Source: an uncultured Bacteroidales bacterium
Lineage (GTDB): Bacteria; Bacteroidota; Bacteroidia; Bacteroidales; UBA932
NCBI GenBank assembly: GCA_934725015.1
Contig: CAKVAS010000003.1
Location: 186,001 to 250,000, forward strand
Length of the DNA: 64,000 nucleotides
Direction: 5' to 3'
The notes under the pieces are model-generated. The model saw only the letters and a list, made by a program, of their open reading frames with translations, searched no databases and was not told where the DNA came from. This document shows, piece by piece, positions 1-8,478 of this stretch; position 1 is the first letter of the stretch, and each line of letters opens with the position of its first letter. The position numbers were made by a program, and so were the translations under genes.

Positions 1-97
1 CGTCGAATGAAATGGCCTTTTCGGACTTGGGAGCCGAGGCGCAGGCGGAAAGGCAGAGGGACGCCGCCGCAATCAGATATATCAGATTCTTCTTCAT
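1..97 (-). CDS. lipoprotein, N-terminal fragment (cut by window edge)
   Basis: Only the first 32 codons are inside the window. They encode a lipoprotein signal peptide: MKKN start, a hydrophobic stretch, then an LSAC lipobox, so the product should be lipid-anchored in the envelope. The gene follows the SusD stop codon by 5 bp, on the same strand, and is therefore the next gene of the ribokinase-SusC-SusD operon. In Bacteroides ribose or nucleoside loci this place is often held by a hydrolase such as a nucleoside hydrolase, but nothing in the visible residues identifies the family. Confidence 0.75.
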   Translation of the reverse strand, partial: MKKNLIYLIAAASLCLSACASAPKSEKAISFD

Positions 98-102
98 AAT
101 CA

Positions 103-1671
103 TTATTTGTCGTATCCGTCATTCTGCAGAAGATTCGGGTTGTCTCCCCTCCTCAGGTCAGGGATAGGCAGGAGCTTCATGTAGTCCTTGCCCTCCGGCT
201 TGGCCCACCACGCCCCGGTGTATTTCCCGAAGCGGATGAGGTCCTGACGTGACCAGCCTTCAAGCGCGAGCTCGTGCTGACGCTCAAGCAGAAGGTTGTC
301 GAGAGTGAGTTCGGAGGCGGTCATCGGAGAGAGTCCGGCACGCTCCCTTATGCGCGCAAATTCCGGAACGGCAGCCGCCTCGGCGGTTTTTCCCTGACGC
401 ACGAGAGCCTCGACATACATGAGCACCACGTCGGAATATCTCATGAGATAGAAGTCATTCTCCATCGAAATCTTATAGGACGAAAGCGTACCGTCGGTCT
501 GATACGGCCATTTGATGATTCTCGCGCCCTCGAAGCGTCCGATTCCGTCGGTGTATTTGCTCTCGTCGATAGGCGAGCCTGTCAGGATGTAGTCCTTGAG
601 GACGGTCTGCTTGTTCCCGGAGCCGTCAATCACGACTTCCTTGTACTGGTACTTTGTCCCGTCAGGGTTATAGACCTGCCCGAAAAGCCAAGTGTCGGCC
701 TTGCGGGTGTCGCCCGGTTCGTAGGAGTCGAAGAAGTCAGGCTGCGCCATCAGAGAGCCGTTCCATGTGTCGCCGATGTTGAAGGCCTTCTGGAGGTCGT
801 CGTTGAAGGTCATCACATAGATGTAGAACGCGTTGTTCGTATAGACGCTGCTGTGAGGGATGGCGAATATGGCCTCCGGACCGTTCTCGTTGTTTATCGC
901 GAAGTTCGCGGCGTATGTGGAGGCAAGGCTGTAATGCCCGCCGGTCATGATTTCCCCGCAGACCTCCTCGGCCTCGTCATAGCGCGGGGTGCCGGTCCAC
1001 TCCTCGGAGTTGAGGTAAATCTTAGCGAGGAGGAACTGAGCCACGCCCTTGGTCACCCTGCCGTAGGTAGCCGAGGTGACGTTCTCGTCAAGCAGGCCGA
1101 TGTTCTCCTTTATCTCGTCTTCGATGAACTTGAGCATGAACTTGCGGTCCTTCTGCTCCGGATAGCCGGTCTCGGTCTTGTTTATTGAATAAGGGACATT
1201 CCCCCAGCAGTCAACGGCGAGAAGGTAGTAGAATGCCCTCAGCACCTTGATTTCGGCCGTGCTCTTCATGACGGTCTCCGACTGCTCCGGCACCTTAGAA
1301 AGCTCGTATATCGCGTCGTTGCAGGCCGCGATGCCGTCGAAGCAGAAGTCCCAGCCGCAGCGGACGAGCTTGTTTCCGGCCGGGATGGCGTGTCTCTGGA
1401 GCTCGCCGTACCGCGCCTCCGCCCAGCTTCCGTTGTATGCCCTCGGAATCGCGGCCTCGTTGGAAAGCTGGAGGATGAGCGTCATCATGCTCTGCTCGGA
1501 ACCCCAGTTCTGCAGTTCCGTGTAAGGCCTCGCCGTATAAAGGGCGACATTCGCGTCGTCGCTGAGGAACGTGTCCTTCGGAATACGGGAATATATTTCC
1601 TCGTCAAGGTTTGTGCAGGACACGGCGGCAAACAGCGCCGCTGCCGCAGATATTTTGAAAATCCGTTTCAT
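103..1671 (-). CDS. SusD/RagB-family outer-membrane glycan-binding lipoprotein
   Basis: 522 residues. The signal peptide ends in an AVSC lipobox (Cys19) and is followed by the acidic, surface-exposed LDEEIY segment usual for SusD proteins. The N-terminal part is the TPR-like SusD fold. The C-terminal part carries the RagB/SusD signature: a YSDVVLMYVEALVRQG helix, then IRERAGL, then LLLERQHELALEGW.RQDLIRFG. SusD proteins cap the SusC barrel and capture the ligand. The gene lies 11 bp downstream of a SusC gene in an operon headed by ribokinase, so the ligand is probably ribose, a ribonucleoside or a ribose-containing polymer (inference). Confidence 0.95.
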   Translation of the reverse strand: MKRIFKISAAAALFAAVSCTNLDEEIYSRIPKDTFLSDDANVALYTARPYTELQNWGSEQSMMTLILQLSNEAAIPRAYNGSWAEARYGELQRHAIPAGNKLVRCGWDFCFDGIAACNDAIYELSKVPEQSETVMKSTAEIKVLRAFYYLLAVDCWGNVPYSINKTETGYPEQKDRKFMLKFIEDEIKENIGLLDENVTSATYGRVTKGVAQFLLAKIYLNSEEWTGTPRYDEAEEVCGEIMTGGHYSLASTYAANFAINNENGPEAIFAIPHSSVYTNNAFYIYVMTFNDDLQKAFNIGDTWNGSLMAQPDFFDSYEPGDTRKADTWLFGQVYNPDGTKYQYKEVVIDGSGNKQTVLKDYILTGSPIDESKYTDGIGRFEGARIIKWPYQTDGTLSSYKISMENDFYLMRYSDVVLMYVEALVRQGKTAEAAAVPEFARIRERAGLSPMTASELTLDNLLLERQHELALEGWSRQDLIRFGKYTGAWWAKPEGKDYMKLLPIPDLRRGDNPNLLQNDGYDK

Positions 1672-1682
1672 TTCCTTTGAAT

Positions 1683-4592
1683 TTAGAACTTAATGCTCGC
1701 GCCCAGTGTGAATACTCTTGTTCTCGGATAGTAGCTCAGACCCTCGATGCACGGGGTGAGCCCGCTCCTCTTCACCTCCGGATCCACGCCCTTGTAGCCG
1801 GTGAGCACGAAGAGGTTCTGGCCAGTCAGCGAGAAGCCGAGGCTCTTGACGAAATTCCTGTTCTTCAGAGGAACATTGTAGCTGAGGGTGAGGTTGTCGA
1901 GCTTGAGGAAGGACGCGTCCTCGATGTACTTGGAGCAATAGACGACCTTGCCGGTGTATTCAGGCTCGTCGAGCCAGCTGGCAAGGACATTCTTGAGTCC
2001 GAGTTCATTGACGCACTCATAGACGGCCCGCATCTGGTTGAAGGCCTTGCCTCCGATTGAGGCGCGGAAAGTGGCGCTCAGCGTGAAATCCCGGAGCTTG
2101 AGGTTATTGCTCCAGCCGAGGTCGCAGATAGGATAGGCGTTGCCGAGCTTCACCCATTCCTTCTCGGTGGCCTGCTTCACCTTGATTGTTCCGCTGCTCC
2201 TCAGCCCGTCGTATTCCGGGCCGTAGAACGTGCCTATGCTCTCGCCCTCGATGAGGCGCTGGCAGTAGCAGCCGAGAGGAGTGTTGAGCCAGCCGATGCG
2301 GTATTCCTGTCCGGCGAACTCGTCGTTGGTGAAGGATATGAGCTTGTTGCTGTTGTGCGCGAAGGTGAGGGTGGTGAGCCATGAGACGTTCTCAGTCTTG
2401 ACAGGAACGCCGCTCAGGGTGATTTCCACTCCGCTGTTGCTTATCTTCCCGACGTTTGTGAAGAAGGTCGAATAGTCATAAGGAGGAACCGGAACCGTGT
2501 AGTTGTATAAAAGGTCGGTTGTCAGACGATAGTAGTAGTCAACCGTCCCGCTGAGACGCCCCTTGAGGAAAGAGAAGTCAAGTCCTACGTTGTACTCGGA
2601 TTTCTTCTCCCACGAAAGGTCAGGATTGGCGTTGCTCGCCGGGGCGTATGCCGTTGACCACTTGCCGTCATAGTAGAAGTTGCCGCTTGTCTTGATGAGG
2701 AAGAGGGACTTGTAGTTCTCGAAGTCCTGGTTCCCGGTCATTCCGAAGCCGGCGCGCAGCTTCAGCTCGTCAAGCCATTTGACGTTCTTGAGGAAATCTT
2801 CCTGCGAAATCCGCCATCCGAGGCTGACAGCTGGAAACCATCCCCATTTGTTATTTGCCCCGAAACGGCTCGAGCCGTCGCGGCGAAGGGATACGGAAGC
2901 GATGTACTTTTCCGCATAATTGTACATCACCCTTCCGAAGAAGGCTATGTAGCGGTTCGACTCCCTGTAGGAATCAAGCGTCGCATTTCCGCTTAACAGT
3001 GCCTTGCCCCCCCCAAGGTTGTTCACGCCGAACCAATCTGTATCAAAGTCATAGTTGCCTGCTGTGGAACTGTCGGAGTTCTGCTCTTCGTAGGAGTAGC
3101 CGAGGACGGCCTGAACAGAATGCCCGCCGAAGCTGCCGCTGTACTGGAGGGTGCTCTCGTACTGTATGTCCGAAGTCCGGGAATTGCCGATTTCAGCCGA
3201 GCCGTTGAGACCCCATTCTCCCGGATAGTACTTTGTCTTATAGTCGGTGTAGCGGCTGTTCTCCATTGTCCATGACACGAAGTTGTCCCATTTGAGTCCC
3301 TTCACAGGCAGGATGTTGAGGGTAGCGCGGCCGTTCGCGGCGACGCGATCGACATCGTAGCCGCTCTTGCGCTCGTTGAGCATCGCCACCGGGTTGTAGT
3401 AGTCCATCGAAGGGACGGTGTAGTAGCCGCCGTGCTCGGTGTCAGTATCGTCATAGACAGGCTCGGTCGGATTGTGGAAGAAGGCCTGACGGAAGATTCC
3501 GGTGCGGGTTCCCTCATACTTGCGCTTGCCGTAGCTCAGGTTGTAGTCAAAGCTGAGCCATCCCTGGAGCGCGTCCTGATGGATGTTCGTCTTGATGAGG
3601 TATTTCTGCGCGTTGTTGTTCTTCAGAAGTCCCTGGTTCTGCTCGACGTTCAGGGTCGTCCTGTGGGAGAAGGCCTCGGAGCCTCCGGCGACGGCAAGCG
3701 AGTGCCTGTGCGAGAAAGGCGTTCTCGTCACCTCCTTGAACCAGTCGGTCTGCGCCCCGTAAAGCGAGGACGAGAGAGCCGGCTTGTAGTTTTCAATGGC
3801 ATACTTGAATTCGTCGGCCGTCATGGGAACCGCGCGAGAGAGCACGGTCTGAACCGAAGCCTGCCCGTCATACTCGACGGAAGTCCTGCCGGCCTTAGCC
3901 CTCTTCGTGCTTATGATTATGACACCGTTCGTTCCCCTCGTTCCGTAAATAGCCGCTGCGGAACCGTCCTTGAGCACGTCGATGCTCTCGACCTCCTGAA
4001 AATTGATGCTGCGGATGTCGGCTCCGCTCACTCCGTCGATAATCACGAGAGGTCCCTGACCGGCCGAAAGGGTGTTCGTTCCGCGGAGCAGAATCTCCAT
4101 CGAGCCGTTCGGGTCGGCGCCGTTAGGATTTGTTATGGACAGTCCGGCGACCTTACCCTGAAGCATGGCGGAGGCGTCGGTGAACGCTCCCTTGTCGAAA
4201 TCCTCGGCCTTGAGGCTCGTCACCGAACCGGTTATCTCCTTCTTGGTCGATGTACCGTAGCCGATGACCACGGTCTCGTCTAGCACAGTAGCGGCGGACG
4301 GGGTGAGGCTCACGCTGTAGGTCACAGCATCCGTCACCGGCACGTCAGCGTCGTCGTAGCCGAGGTAGGACACGCGGAGAGTCTCTCCCCTGGCGGCGTC
4401 AATGGAAAACTTGCCGTCAATGTCGGTTATCGCATATTTCTGCGTGCCGGGAACAACTACGGCCGCACCCGTCATCGGACTATTGTTCTCATCCGACACG
4501 GTTCCGCTCACCCGCCCCGTCTGTGCGGAAGCGACGCTTCCCAGGCACAGAAGGGACAAGAGCGCAGAGAGTATAAAACCAGACTTTTTCAT
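1683..4592 (-). CDS. SusC/RagA-family TonB-linked outer-membrane transporter (ribose locus)
   Basis: 969 residues. Signal peptide ending VASAQ, then a carboxypeptidase-regulatory-like beta domain (about 28-110, with SYLGYDDA), the TonB-box-like ETVVIGYGT, and a plug domain (about 118-230) with the family signatures LRGTNTLS, PLVIIDGV and VLKDGSAAAIYGTRG. The rest is a 22-strand barrel ending in a terminal Phe (LGASIKF). There is no STN domain, so it is not expected to signal through FecR, which fits the separate LacI-type regulator of this locus. A run of eight C at 3007-3014 (Gly-Gly-Gly codons) lies inside the gene and is in frame here. Confidence 0.96.
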   Translation of the reverse strand: MKKSGFILSALLSLLCLGSVASAQTGRVSGTVSDENNSPMTGAAVVVPGTQKYAITDIDGKFSIDAARGETLRVSYLGYDDADVPVTDAVTYSVSLTPSAATVLDETVVIGYGTSTKKEITGSVTSLKAEDFDKGAFTDASAMLQGKVAGLSITNPNGADPNGSMEILLRGTNTLSAGQGPLVIIDGVSGADIRSINFQEVESIDVLKDGSAAAIYGTRGTNGVIIISTKRAKAGRTSVEYDGQASVQTVLSRAVPMTADEFKYAIENYKPALSSSLYGAQTDWFKEVTRTPFSHRHSLAVAGGSEAFSHRTTLNVEQNQGLLKNNNAQKYLIKTNIHQDALQGWLSFDYNLSYGKRKYEGTRTGIFRQAFFHNPTEPVYDDTDTEHGGYYTVPSMDYYNPVAMLNERKSGYDVDRVAANGRATLNILPVKGLKWDNFVSWTMENSRYTDYKTKYYPGEWGLNGSAEIGNSRTSDIQYESTLQYSGSFGGHSVQAVLGYSYEEQNSDSSTAGNYDFDTDWFGVNNLGGGKALLSGNATLDSYRESNRYIAFFGRVMYNYAEKYIASVSLRRDGSSRFGANNKWGWFPAVSLGWRISQEDFLKNVKWLDELKLRAGFGMTGNQDFENYKSLFLIKTSGNFYYDGKWSTAYAPASNANPDLSWEKKSEYNVGLDFSFLKGRLSGTVDYYYRLTTDLLYNYTVPVPPYDYSTFFTNVGKISNSGVEITLSGVPVKTENVSWLTTLTFAHNSNKLISFTNDEFAGQEYRIGWLNTPLGCYCQRLIEGESIGTFYGPEYDGLRSSGTIKVKQATEKEWVKLGNAYPICDLGWSNNLKLRDFTLSATFRASIGGKAFNQMRAVYECVNELGLKNVLASWLDEPEYTGKVVYCSKYIEDASFLKLDNLTLSYNVPLKNRNFVKSLGFSLTGQNLFVLTGYKGVDPEVKRSGLTPCIEGLSYYPRTRVFTLGASIKF
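3007..3014. repeat. C8/G8 homopolymer inside a SusC gene
   Basis: Eight consecutive C on the plus strand, read as GGG GGG GGC in the gene (NNLGGGKALL). The frame is open through it. A change of one base would end the transporter about 500 residues in. It has the same length as the run that breaks the ECF sigma gene at 21006-21013. Confidence 0.9.
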
Positions 4593-4612
4593 TTCCCTGA
4601 TTGTATTGGTTA

Positions 4613-5515
4613 TTATTCTGTGATTTCGTTTCTGTACGGGAGCGACGGCTGGGCGCCGGCGCGGGTCACGGAGATTGCGGAGGCCTTGGCCGCGAAACGG
4701 CAGGCTTCAGGCAGGCTGCGGCCTTCGGAAAGCGCCACGCAGAGGGCTCCGTTGAAGGTGTCTCCGGCCGCGGTGGTGTCGACAGCCTTGACAGGGTTTG
4801 CAGGAATGACGCCCCTGAAATTCTCAGAGAGCACATACGCACCCTTCGAGCCGAGGGTTATCACAACATTCTTCACCCCCTTCGCAACAAGCGCCTCAGC
4901 AGCGGCGGCGGCCTCTTCCTCGTTTGTCACCGGAAGTCCCGTGATGAGCTGTGTCTCCGTGCGGTTCGGGGTTATGAGCCAGAGCCTTGAGAGCAGGGAG
5001 TCGGAAAGTTCGGCGGCCGGGGCGGGGTTGAGGACGATTCTCGTGCCCGCCTCGAATGCCCGTGCAGCCGCGTATTCGACGGTTTCCATCGGGGTCTCAA
5101 GCTGCATCAGGACAAAGTCGGCCCTTTCAATTTCTTTCGCCGCCGCATCAATCTCAGCCTTTCCCAATTCGGAGTTTGCTCCCGGAGCCACGACAATCAC
5201 GTTCTCCGCATCGGCATCGACAAAAATTGACGCGACTCCTGAAGGCACGCCTTCCTTCACCGAGATGAAGGATGTGTTCATGCCCTCCCGGCTGTATCCG
5301 TCAAGAGAATCCTTCCCGAAAAGGTCGTCCCCCACGCAGGCGACGAAAGTGACGTCGGCGCCGAGTCTCTGCGCGGCGACCGCCTGATTTGCCCCCTTTC
5401 CGCCGGCAGCCATCATGAAACGGCCGCCGAGCACGGTCTCTCCGGGCTCCGGTATGCGTGAGGTATTGATTACGAGGTCAGTGTTGGAACTGCCTATTAC
5501 AACGATTTTTCCCAT
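4613..5515 (-). CDS. rbsK: ribokinase
   Basis: 300 residues, normal length for RbsK of the PfkB family. It phosphorylates D-ribose to ribose 5-phosphate in the cytoplasm. The sugar-binding motif GGKGANQA (about 38-45) and the catalytic motif DTTAAGDTFNGAL (about 249-261, Asp of AAGD as base) are both present, as is the N-terminal GSSNTDLV strand. It is the first gene of the operon and lies 20 bp before SusC, which points to uptake and use of ribose or ribonucleosides. A TAnnTTTG promoter core lies about 115 bp upstream and overlaps a palindrome that could bind the divergent LacI-type regulator. Confidence 0.93.
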   Translation of the reverse strand: MGKIVVIGSSNTDLVINTSRIPEPGETVLGGRFMMAAGGKGANQAVAAQRLGADVTFVACVGDDLFGKDSLDGYSREGMNTSFISVKEGVPSGVASIFVDADAENVIVVAPGANSELGKAEIDAAAKEIERADFVLMQLETPMETVEYAAARAFEAGTRIVLNPAPAAELSDSLLSRLWLITPNRTETQLITGLPVTNEEEAAAAAEALVAKGVKNVVITLGSKGAYVLSENFRGVIPANPVKAVDTTAAGDTFNGALCVALSEGRSLPEACRFAAKASAISVTRAGAQPSLPYRNEITE

Positions 5516-5626
5516 TATTGCCAGTGTTATTATTATGAAACCTTCCCGAAATAACCTGCCTGAAGCAGTTTATTTTTTCCGTGTTCCTATGGTTACGTCC
5601 CGCCGTGCCGCCATTGGCACAAACGA

Positions 5627-5634
5627 TTGCGCAA
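5627..5634. promoter_or_regulatory. candidate LacI-type operator 1 (TTGCGCAA)
   Basis: Perfect 8-bp palindrome with a central CG, the pattern favoured by LacI-family regulators whose hinge helix inserts a Leu at a CpG. It overlaps the promoter core of the ribokinase operon (5632-5639). Two near-identical copies lie 70-100 bp away in the same intergenic region, which is what makes it more than a chance match. Confidence 0.5.
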
Positions 5635-5639
5635 AAGTA
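5632..5639 (-). promoter_or_regulatory. promoter -7 box of the ribokinase-SusC-SusD operon
   Basis: Minus-strand TACTTTTG matches the Bacteroidota -7 consensus TAnnTTTG. No good TTG is seen at the usual 19-21 bp upstream, so the promoter is probably weak or activator-assisted. It overlaps operator 1. Confidence 0.5.
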
Positions 5640-5702
5640 TTCATAAAATGAGGAAAAATATCGCATACGATGCAATAATTTTCATGTCCCCCAATGAAAT
5701 TC

Positions 5703-5732
5703 CTGCGCAAAACATTTGATTTTCTTGCGCAA
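5703..5732. promoter_or_regulatory. candidate LacI-type operators 2 and 3
   Basis: CTGCGCAA at 5703-5710 and TTGCGCAA at 5725-5732, about two helical turns apart (22 bp). They flank and overlap the -33 part of the regulator's own promoter, so they could serve autoregulation. With operator 1 they would allow looping across the intergenic region (inference). Confidence 0.45.
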
Positions 5733-5746
5733 ATGTCGTAGCTTCG
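5715..5746 (+). promoter_or_regulatory. promoter of the LacI-type regulator gene
   Basis: TTTG at 5715-5718, 20 bp, then TAGCTTCG at 5739-5746, a near match to TAnnTTTG. It lies about 30 bp before the start codon of the regulator. Confidence 0.45.
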
Positions 5747-5776
5747 CCGGAAATAATCACATATAACACCCAAGGA

Positions 5777-6790
5777 ATGAAATCCACACTCGAAACCATC
5801 GCCGAACGGACAGGCTTCTCAACATCCACTGTATCAAGGGTATTGAGCGGAAAGTCGAAGGACGGCAGAATCTCCGAAAAGACTGCGGAAACAATCAGGA
5901 AGGCTGCGGAGGAGGTAGGATACACCCCGAACATCCTCGCGCAAAACCTGCGCAAGGGACGGACATTCACCATAGGGCTTGTCGTGCCCGACATTTCCAA
6001 TCCCTATTTCGCGGAAATCACGAGCGTCATCGTCGCCGAGGCGAAGAAGAGCGGCTACACGACCATAGTCACCGACACCATGGAGAACGAGGCGGCGCAG
6101 AAAGACTCGGTCTGCGCCCTCGTGTCGAGGAAGGTCGATGGAATGATTATAGTTCCCTGCGGCTCCGATCCGAGGTTTCTTGAGGGAATCAACGCGCAGG
6201 CGGCGCCGGTCATACTCGTGGACCGCTATTTCGAGAACTCGCGCCTGCCATACGTGGCGACGAACAACTGGCAGGGAGGCTTCGACGGGACGAACATCCT
6301 GCTGCGCAACGCCCACAGGAAGATTGCCTGCATCCAGGGCAACCTCGACTCCACGCCGAACCGCCGGCGCATAGAGGGCTACCGGACGGCCCTGAGGAAA
6401 GCAGGGCTTGAGGAGGAGGAAAGGATTGTAGGAAATGACTTCACGGTCCAGAACGGCTACATTGAGACCAAGCTGCTTCTCGACTCTCCGGAAAGACCCA
6501 CAGCCATCTTCGCCCTGAGCAACACCATAGGCCTCGGAGCCATCCGGGCCATCCGCGAGGCCGGCCTGCGCATCCCGGAAGACATCTCAATAGTCTCCTT
6601 CGACAACAACATCTACCTCGACTACCTCGTCCCCGCCGTCACGCGCATAGGCCAGAGGGTCGAGGAGATGGGCCGCATGGCCGTCAAGCTGCTTCTCGAA
6701 AGCATCCGCGGCCAGCGCAAGCTCGGCTCCCAGATAGAGCTCTCCACCGAGACCATCCTCCGCGACTCCGTAGCCATCCCCCGCAGCTGA
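5777..6790 (+). CDS. LacI-family transcriptional regulator
   Basis: 337 residues, usual LacI length. The N-terminal helix-turn-helix is complete (TLETIAERTGFSTSTVSRVLSG, residues 4-25), followed by the hinge segment with NILAQNLRKG, whose Leu typically inserts at a central CpG of the operator. The rest is the periplasmic-binding-protein-like effector domain (IGLVVPDISNPYFAEI, then the late SFDNN segment). The gene is divergent from the ribokinase-SusC-SusD operon, with three TTGCGCAA-like palindromes between them, so it most likely controls that operon and itself in response to ribose or a related sugar. It ends 3 bp from the stop codon of the convergent gene at 6794. Confidence 0.93.
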   Translation: MKSTLETIAERTGFSTSTVSRVLSGKSKDGRISEKTAETIRKAAEEVGYTPNILAQNLRKGRTFTIGLVVPDISNPYFAEITSVIVAEAKKSGYTTIVTDTMENEAAQKDSVCALVSRKVDGMIIVPCGSDPRFLEGINAQAAPVILVDRYFENSRLPYVATNNWQGGFDGTNILLRNAHRKIACIQGNLDSTPNRRRIEGYRTALRKAGLEEEERIVGNDFTVQNGYIETKLLLDSPERPTAIFALSNTIGLGAIRAIREAGLRIPEDISIVSFDNNIYLDYLVPAVTRIGQRVEEMGRMAVKLLLESIRGQRKLGSQIELSTETILRDSVAIPRS

Positions 6791-6793
6791 ACC

Positions 6794-8365
6794 TCACTGC
6801 CCGAAAGAAACCGCCCAGCCGTCTATGGTTCTTGTCGCGGTGGATATGTTCACCCCGACCTTCACGAGACGTCTGCCCTCCTCGAAACGGTACGGAATCA
6901 TATATCCCTTGTCGTCAATCTGCTTCAGGGCAGTTTCCGCCGTGCTGTCCACCTTGAATTCAAAGACATAGACTGAATCCTGCGTCCAGCACACTGCATC
7001 CGCACGGCCGACGGCAGACTTTTCTTCCGTGCGGATGTGGTAGCCCAGCAAGGAAAAAATCAGATAGATAATAGTCTGGTAGTGCTTCTCCGTCTTATTT
7101 TCGAGGTCGTTCGGCATCCCGGCGAGAAACGACTGCATCCGCGACAGAGCCTCGTCGACATCTCCCTTCCTCAAGGCGGCATTGAAACGGAGCACAAAAG
7201 AGGCTCCTGATGGGTTGTTGCCATTGTAGCCGGCTAACAGCGAGTCCAGAAACCCGGTGCGCACTTCCTTGTTCGGATAGCCGAGAGTGTAGCTGTCGAG
7301 GCTGCGGTCGTAGTCCTTGATGGTCAGATAGCCGGTCTGATAGAGAAGAGGTATCGGATTGTCCGTGAGTTCCGGAGACACATTGAACTCATTGACAGAG
7401 ACATACTCCATCCTGTCAAGTTCACGCTCGTCAAGGGGCTTGCGCTCAAGTCTCTCTATCAGATAGGTCGGCGTGGCCGTCTCAAACCAATAGTTTCCGA
7501 AACATCTGTCAGAAAAAGCGTTGAGCAGGCTGAAAGGATTGTATATGTCTTCTGAACCGGCACAGAAATGGTAGCCGTCGTAGTTTTCCTTCAGAAGTTC
7601 CAGCGCTCCCTCATAGCTGATGCCTTCCGCTTGGGCAAGAGCCTCTATCTGCTCGGGAAAATCACGCTCAAGCTCCGACTGGGAGATTCCGCAGACTGCG
7701 GAAAACTCCGGAAGCATGGATATGTTCTTGAGATTATTGAGTTCGCTGAATATGCTGAGCTGCGCGAACTTGTTGATACCCGTTATGAAAACGAAGCGCA
7801 GGTAGGGGTCGAGACTCTTTATCGGGCTGTAGAAATTCCTCATTATCTGACGCATAGGCACCAGCCGCTCCCTGTCGTTCATAACATCAAGAAGCGGAGC
7901 GTCATACTCGTCTATGATAATGACGGCTTTCTCTCCGGTCTGTTCGACGGAGCGGTGCACAAGTCCTTCCAGACGCTGGTTCACGCGGACATCCTTCTCT
8001 CCCCGTCCATAAATCCGCTCATAGGCGTCAAGTTTCTTGTCCAGTTCCTCAAGCAGCTGCTCCTCATTCATGTGCTTCGCCGTGGACATATCGAAATGAA
8101 ACACAGGATGCTTCACCCATTCAGTCTCCAGCCGGCCGGCCTCCAAACCGTCAAAAAGTTCCTTTTCACCGGCAAAATAGGAATGAAAAGTCGATGACAG
8201 CAGAGATTTTCCGAAACGCCGCGGACGACTGAGGAATACATATTTGAATTTATCGGCTATCTGATAGACAAGACCGGTCTTGTCCACATAGATATAATTT
8301 CCGGACACGATGTCCTCAAAAGTCTGCACTCCGATAGGAAGCTCTTTCATACCCATAACCATCAT
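6794..8365 (-). CDS. AAA-ATPase-like/PD-(D/E)XK nuclease-superfamily protein, copy 1
   Basis: 523 residues. The N-terminal half is the AAA-ATPase-like domain typical of this Bacteroidota family, with the variant Walker A RPRRFGKSLL (about 48-57) and Walker B VIIIDEYDAPLLD (about 149-161). The C-terminal part has the PD-(D/E)XK core: GRADAV, then YVFEFKVD (about 455-475) supplying D, E and K. These proteins occur in many lineage-specific copies and their role is not established; nuclease or defence-like roles have been suggested. A paralogue sits at 39231-40790. The start may be the Met five codons in (MKELPIGVQTF), which both copies share. The flanking genes suggest no pathway. Confidence 0.88.
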   Translation of the reverse strand: MMVMGMKELPIGVQTFEDIVSGNYIYVDKTGLVYQIADKFKYVFLSRPRRFGKSLLSSTFHSYFAGEKELFDGLEAGRLETEWVKHPVFHFDMSTAKHMNEEQLLEELDKKLDAYERIYGRGEKDVRVNQRLEGLVHRSVEQTGEKAVIIIDEYDAPLLDVMNDRERLVPMRQIMRNFYSPIKSLDPYLRFVFITGINKFAQLSIFSELNNLKNISMLPEFSAVCGISQSELERDFPEQIEALAQAEGISYEGALELLKENYDGYHFCAGSEDIYNPFSLLNAFSDRCFGNYWFETATPTYLIERLERKPLDERELDRMEYVSVNEFNVSPELTDNPIPLLYQTGYLTIKDYDRSLDSYTLGYPNKEVRTGFLDSLLAGYNGNNPSGASFVLRFNAALRKGDVDEALSRMQSFLAGMPNDLENKTEKHYQTIIYLIFSLLGYHIRTEEKSAVGRADAVCWTQDSVYVFEFKVDSTAETALKQIDDKGYMIPYRFEEGRRLVKVGVNISTATRTIDGWAVSFGQ

Positions 8366-8378
8366 TTTAGTTCGACAA

Positions 8379-8386
8379 CAAAGATA
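8379..8386 (-). promoter_or_regulatory. promoter -7 box for the gene ending at 6794
   Basis: Minus-strand TATCTTTG matches TAnnTTTG, about 15-30 bp before the start codon. I see no convincing TTG at the usual distance upstream. Confidence 0.4.
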
Positions 8387-8424
8387 GCAATTTATCGGGA
8401 AAGTGCGTAACTGTCACAAAAACA

Positions 8425-8454
8425 GCCGCCACGGGTCGCAAGGCTCGTGGCGGC
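8425..8454 (-). terminator. intrinsic terminator of the sigma/FecR/SusC glycan operon
   Basis: Perfect 9-bp inverted repeat (GCCGCCACG and CGTGGCGGC) with a 12-base loop. Read on the minus strand it is followed by TGTTTTTG. It lies 25 bp past the stop codon of the last gene of the operon (8479). Confidence 0.8.
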
Positions 8455-8478
8455 ATACTATTATGGGCTGAATGTGCG

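Noticed and set aside
274..1188. 304-codon open frame on the plus strand
   Set aside because: Antisense to the SusD gene; composition artefact of the complementary strand. The same holds for similar long frames at 3432-4283 and 14547-15500.
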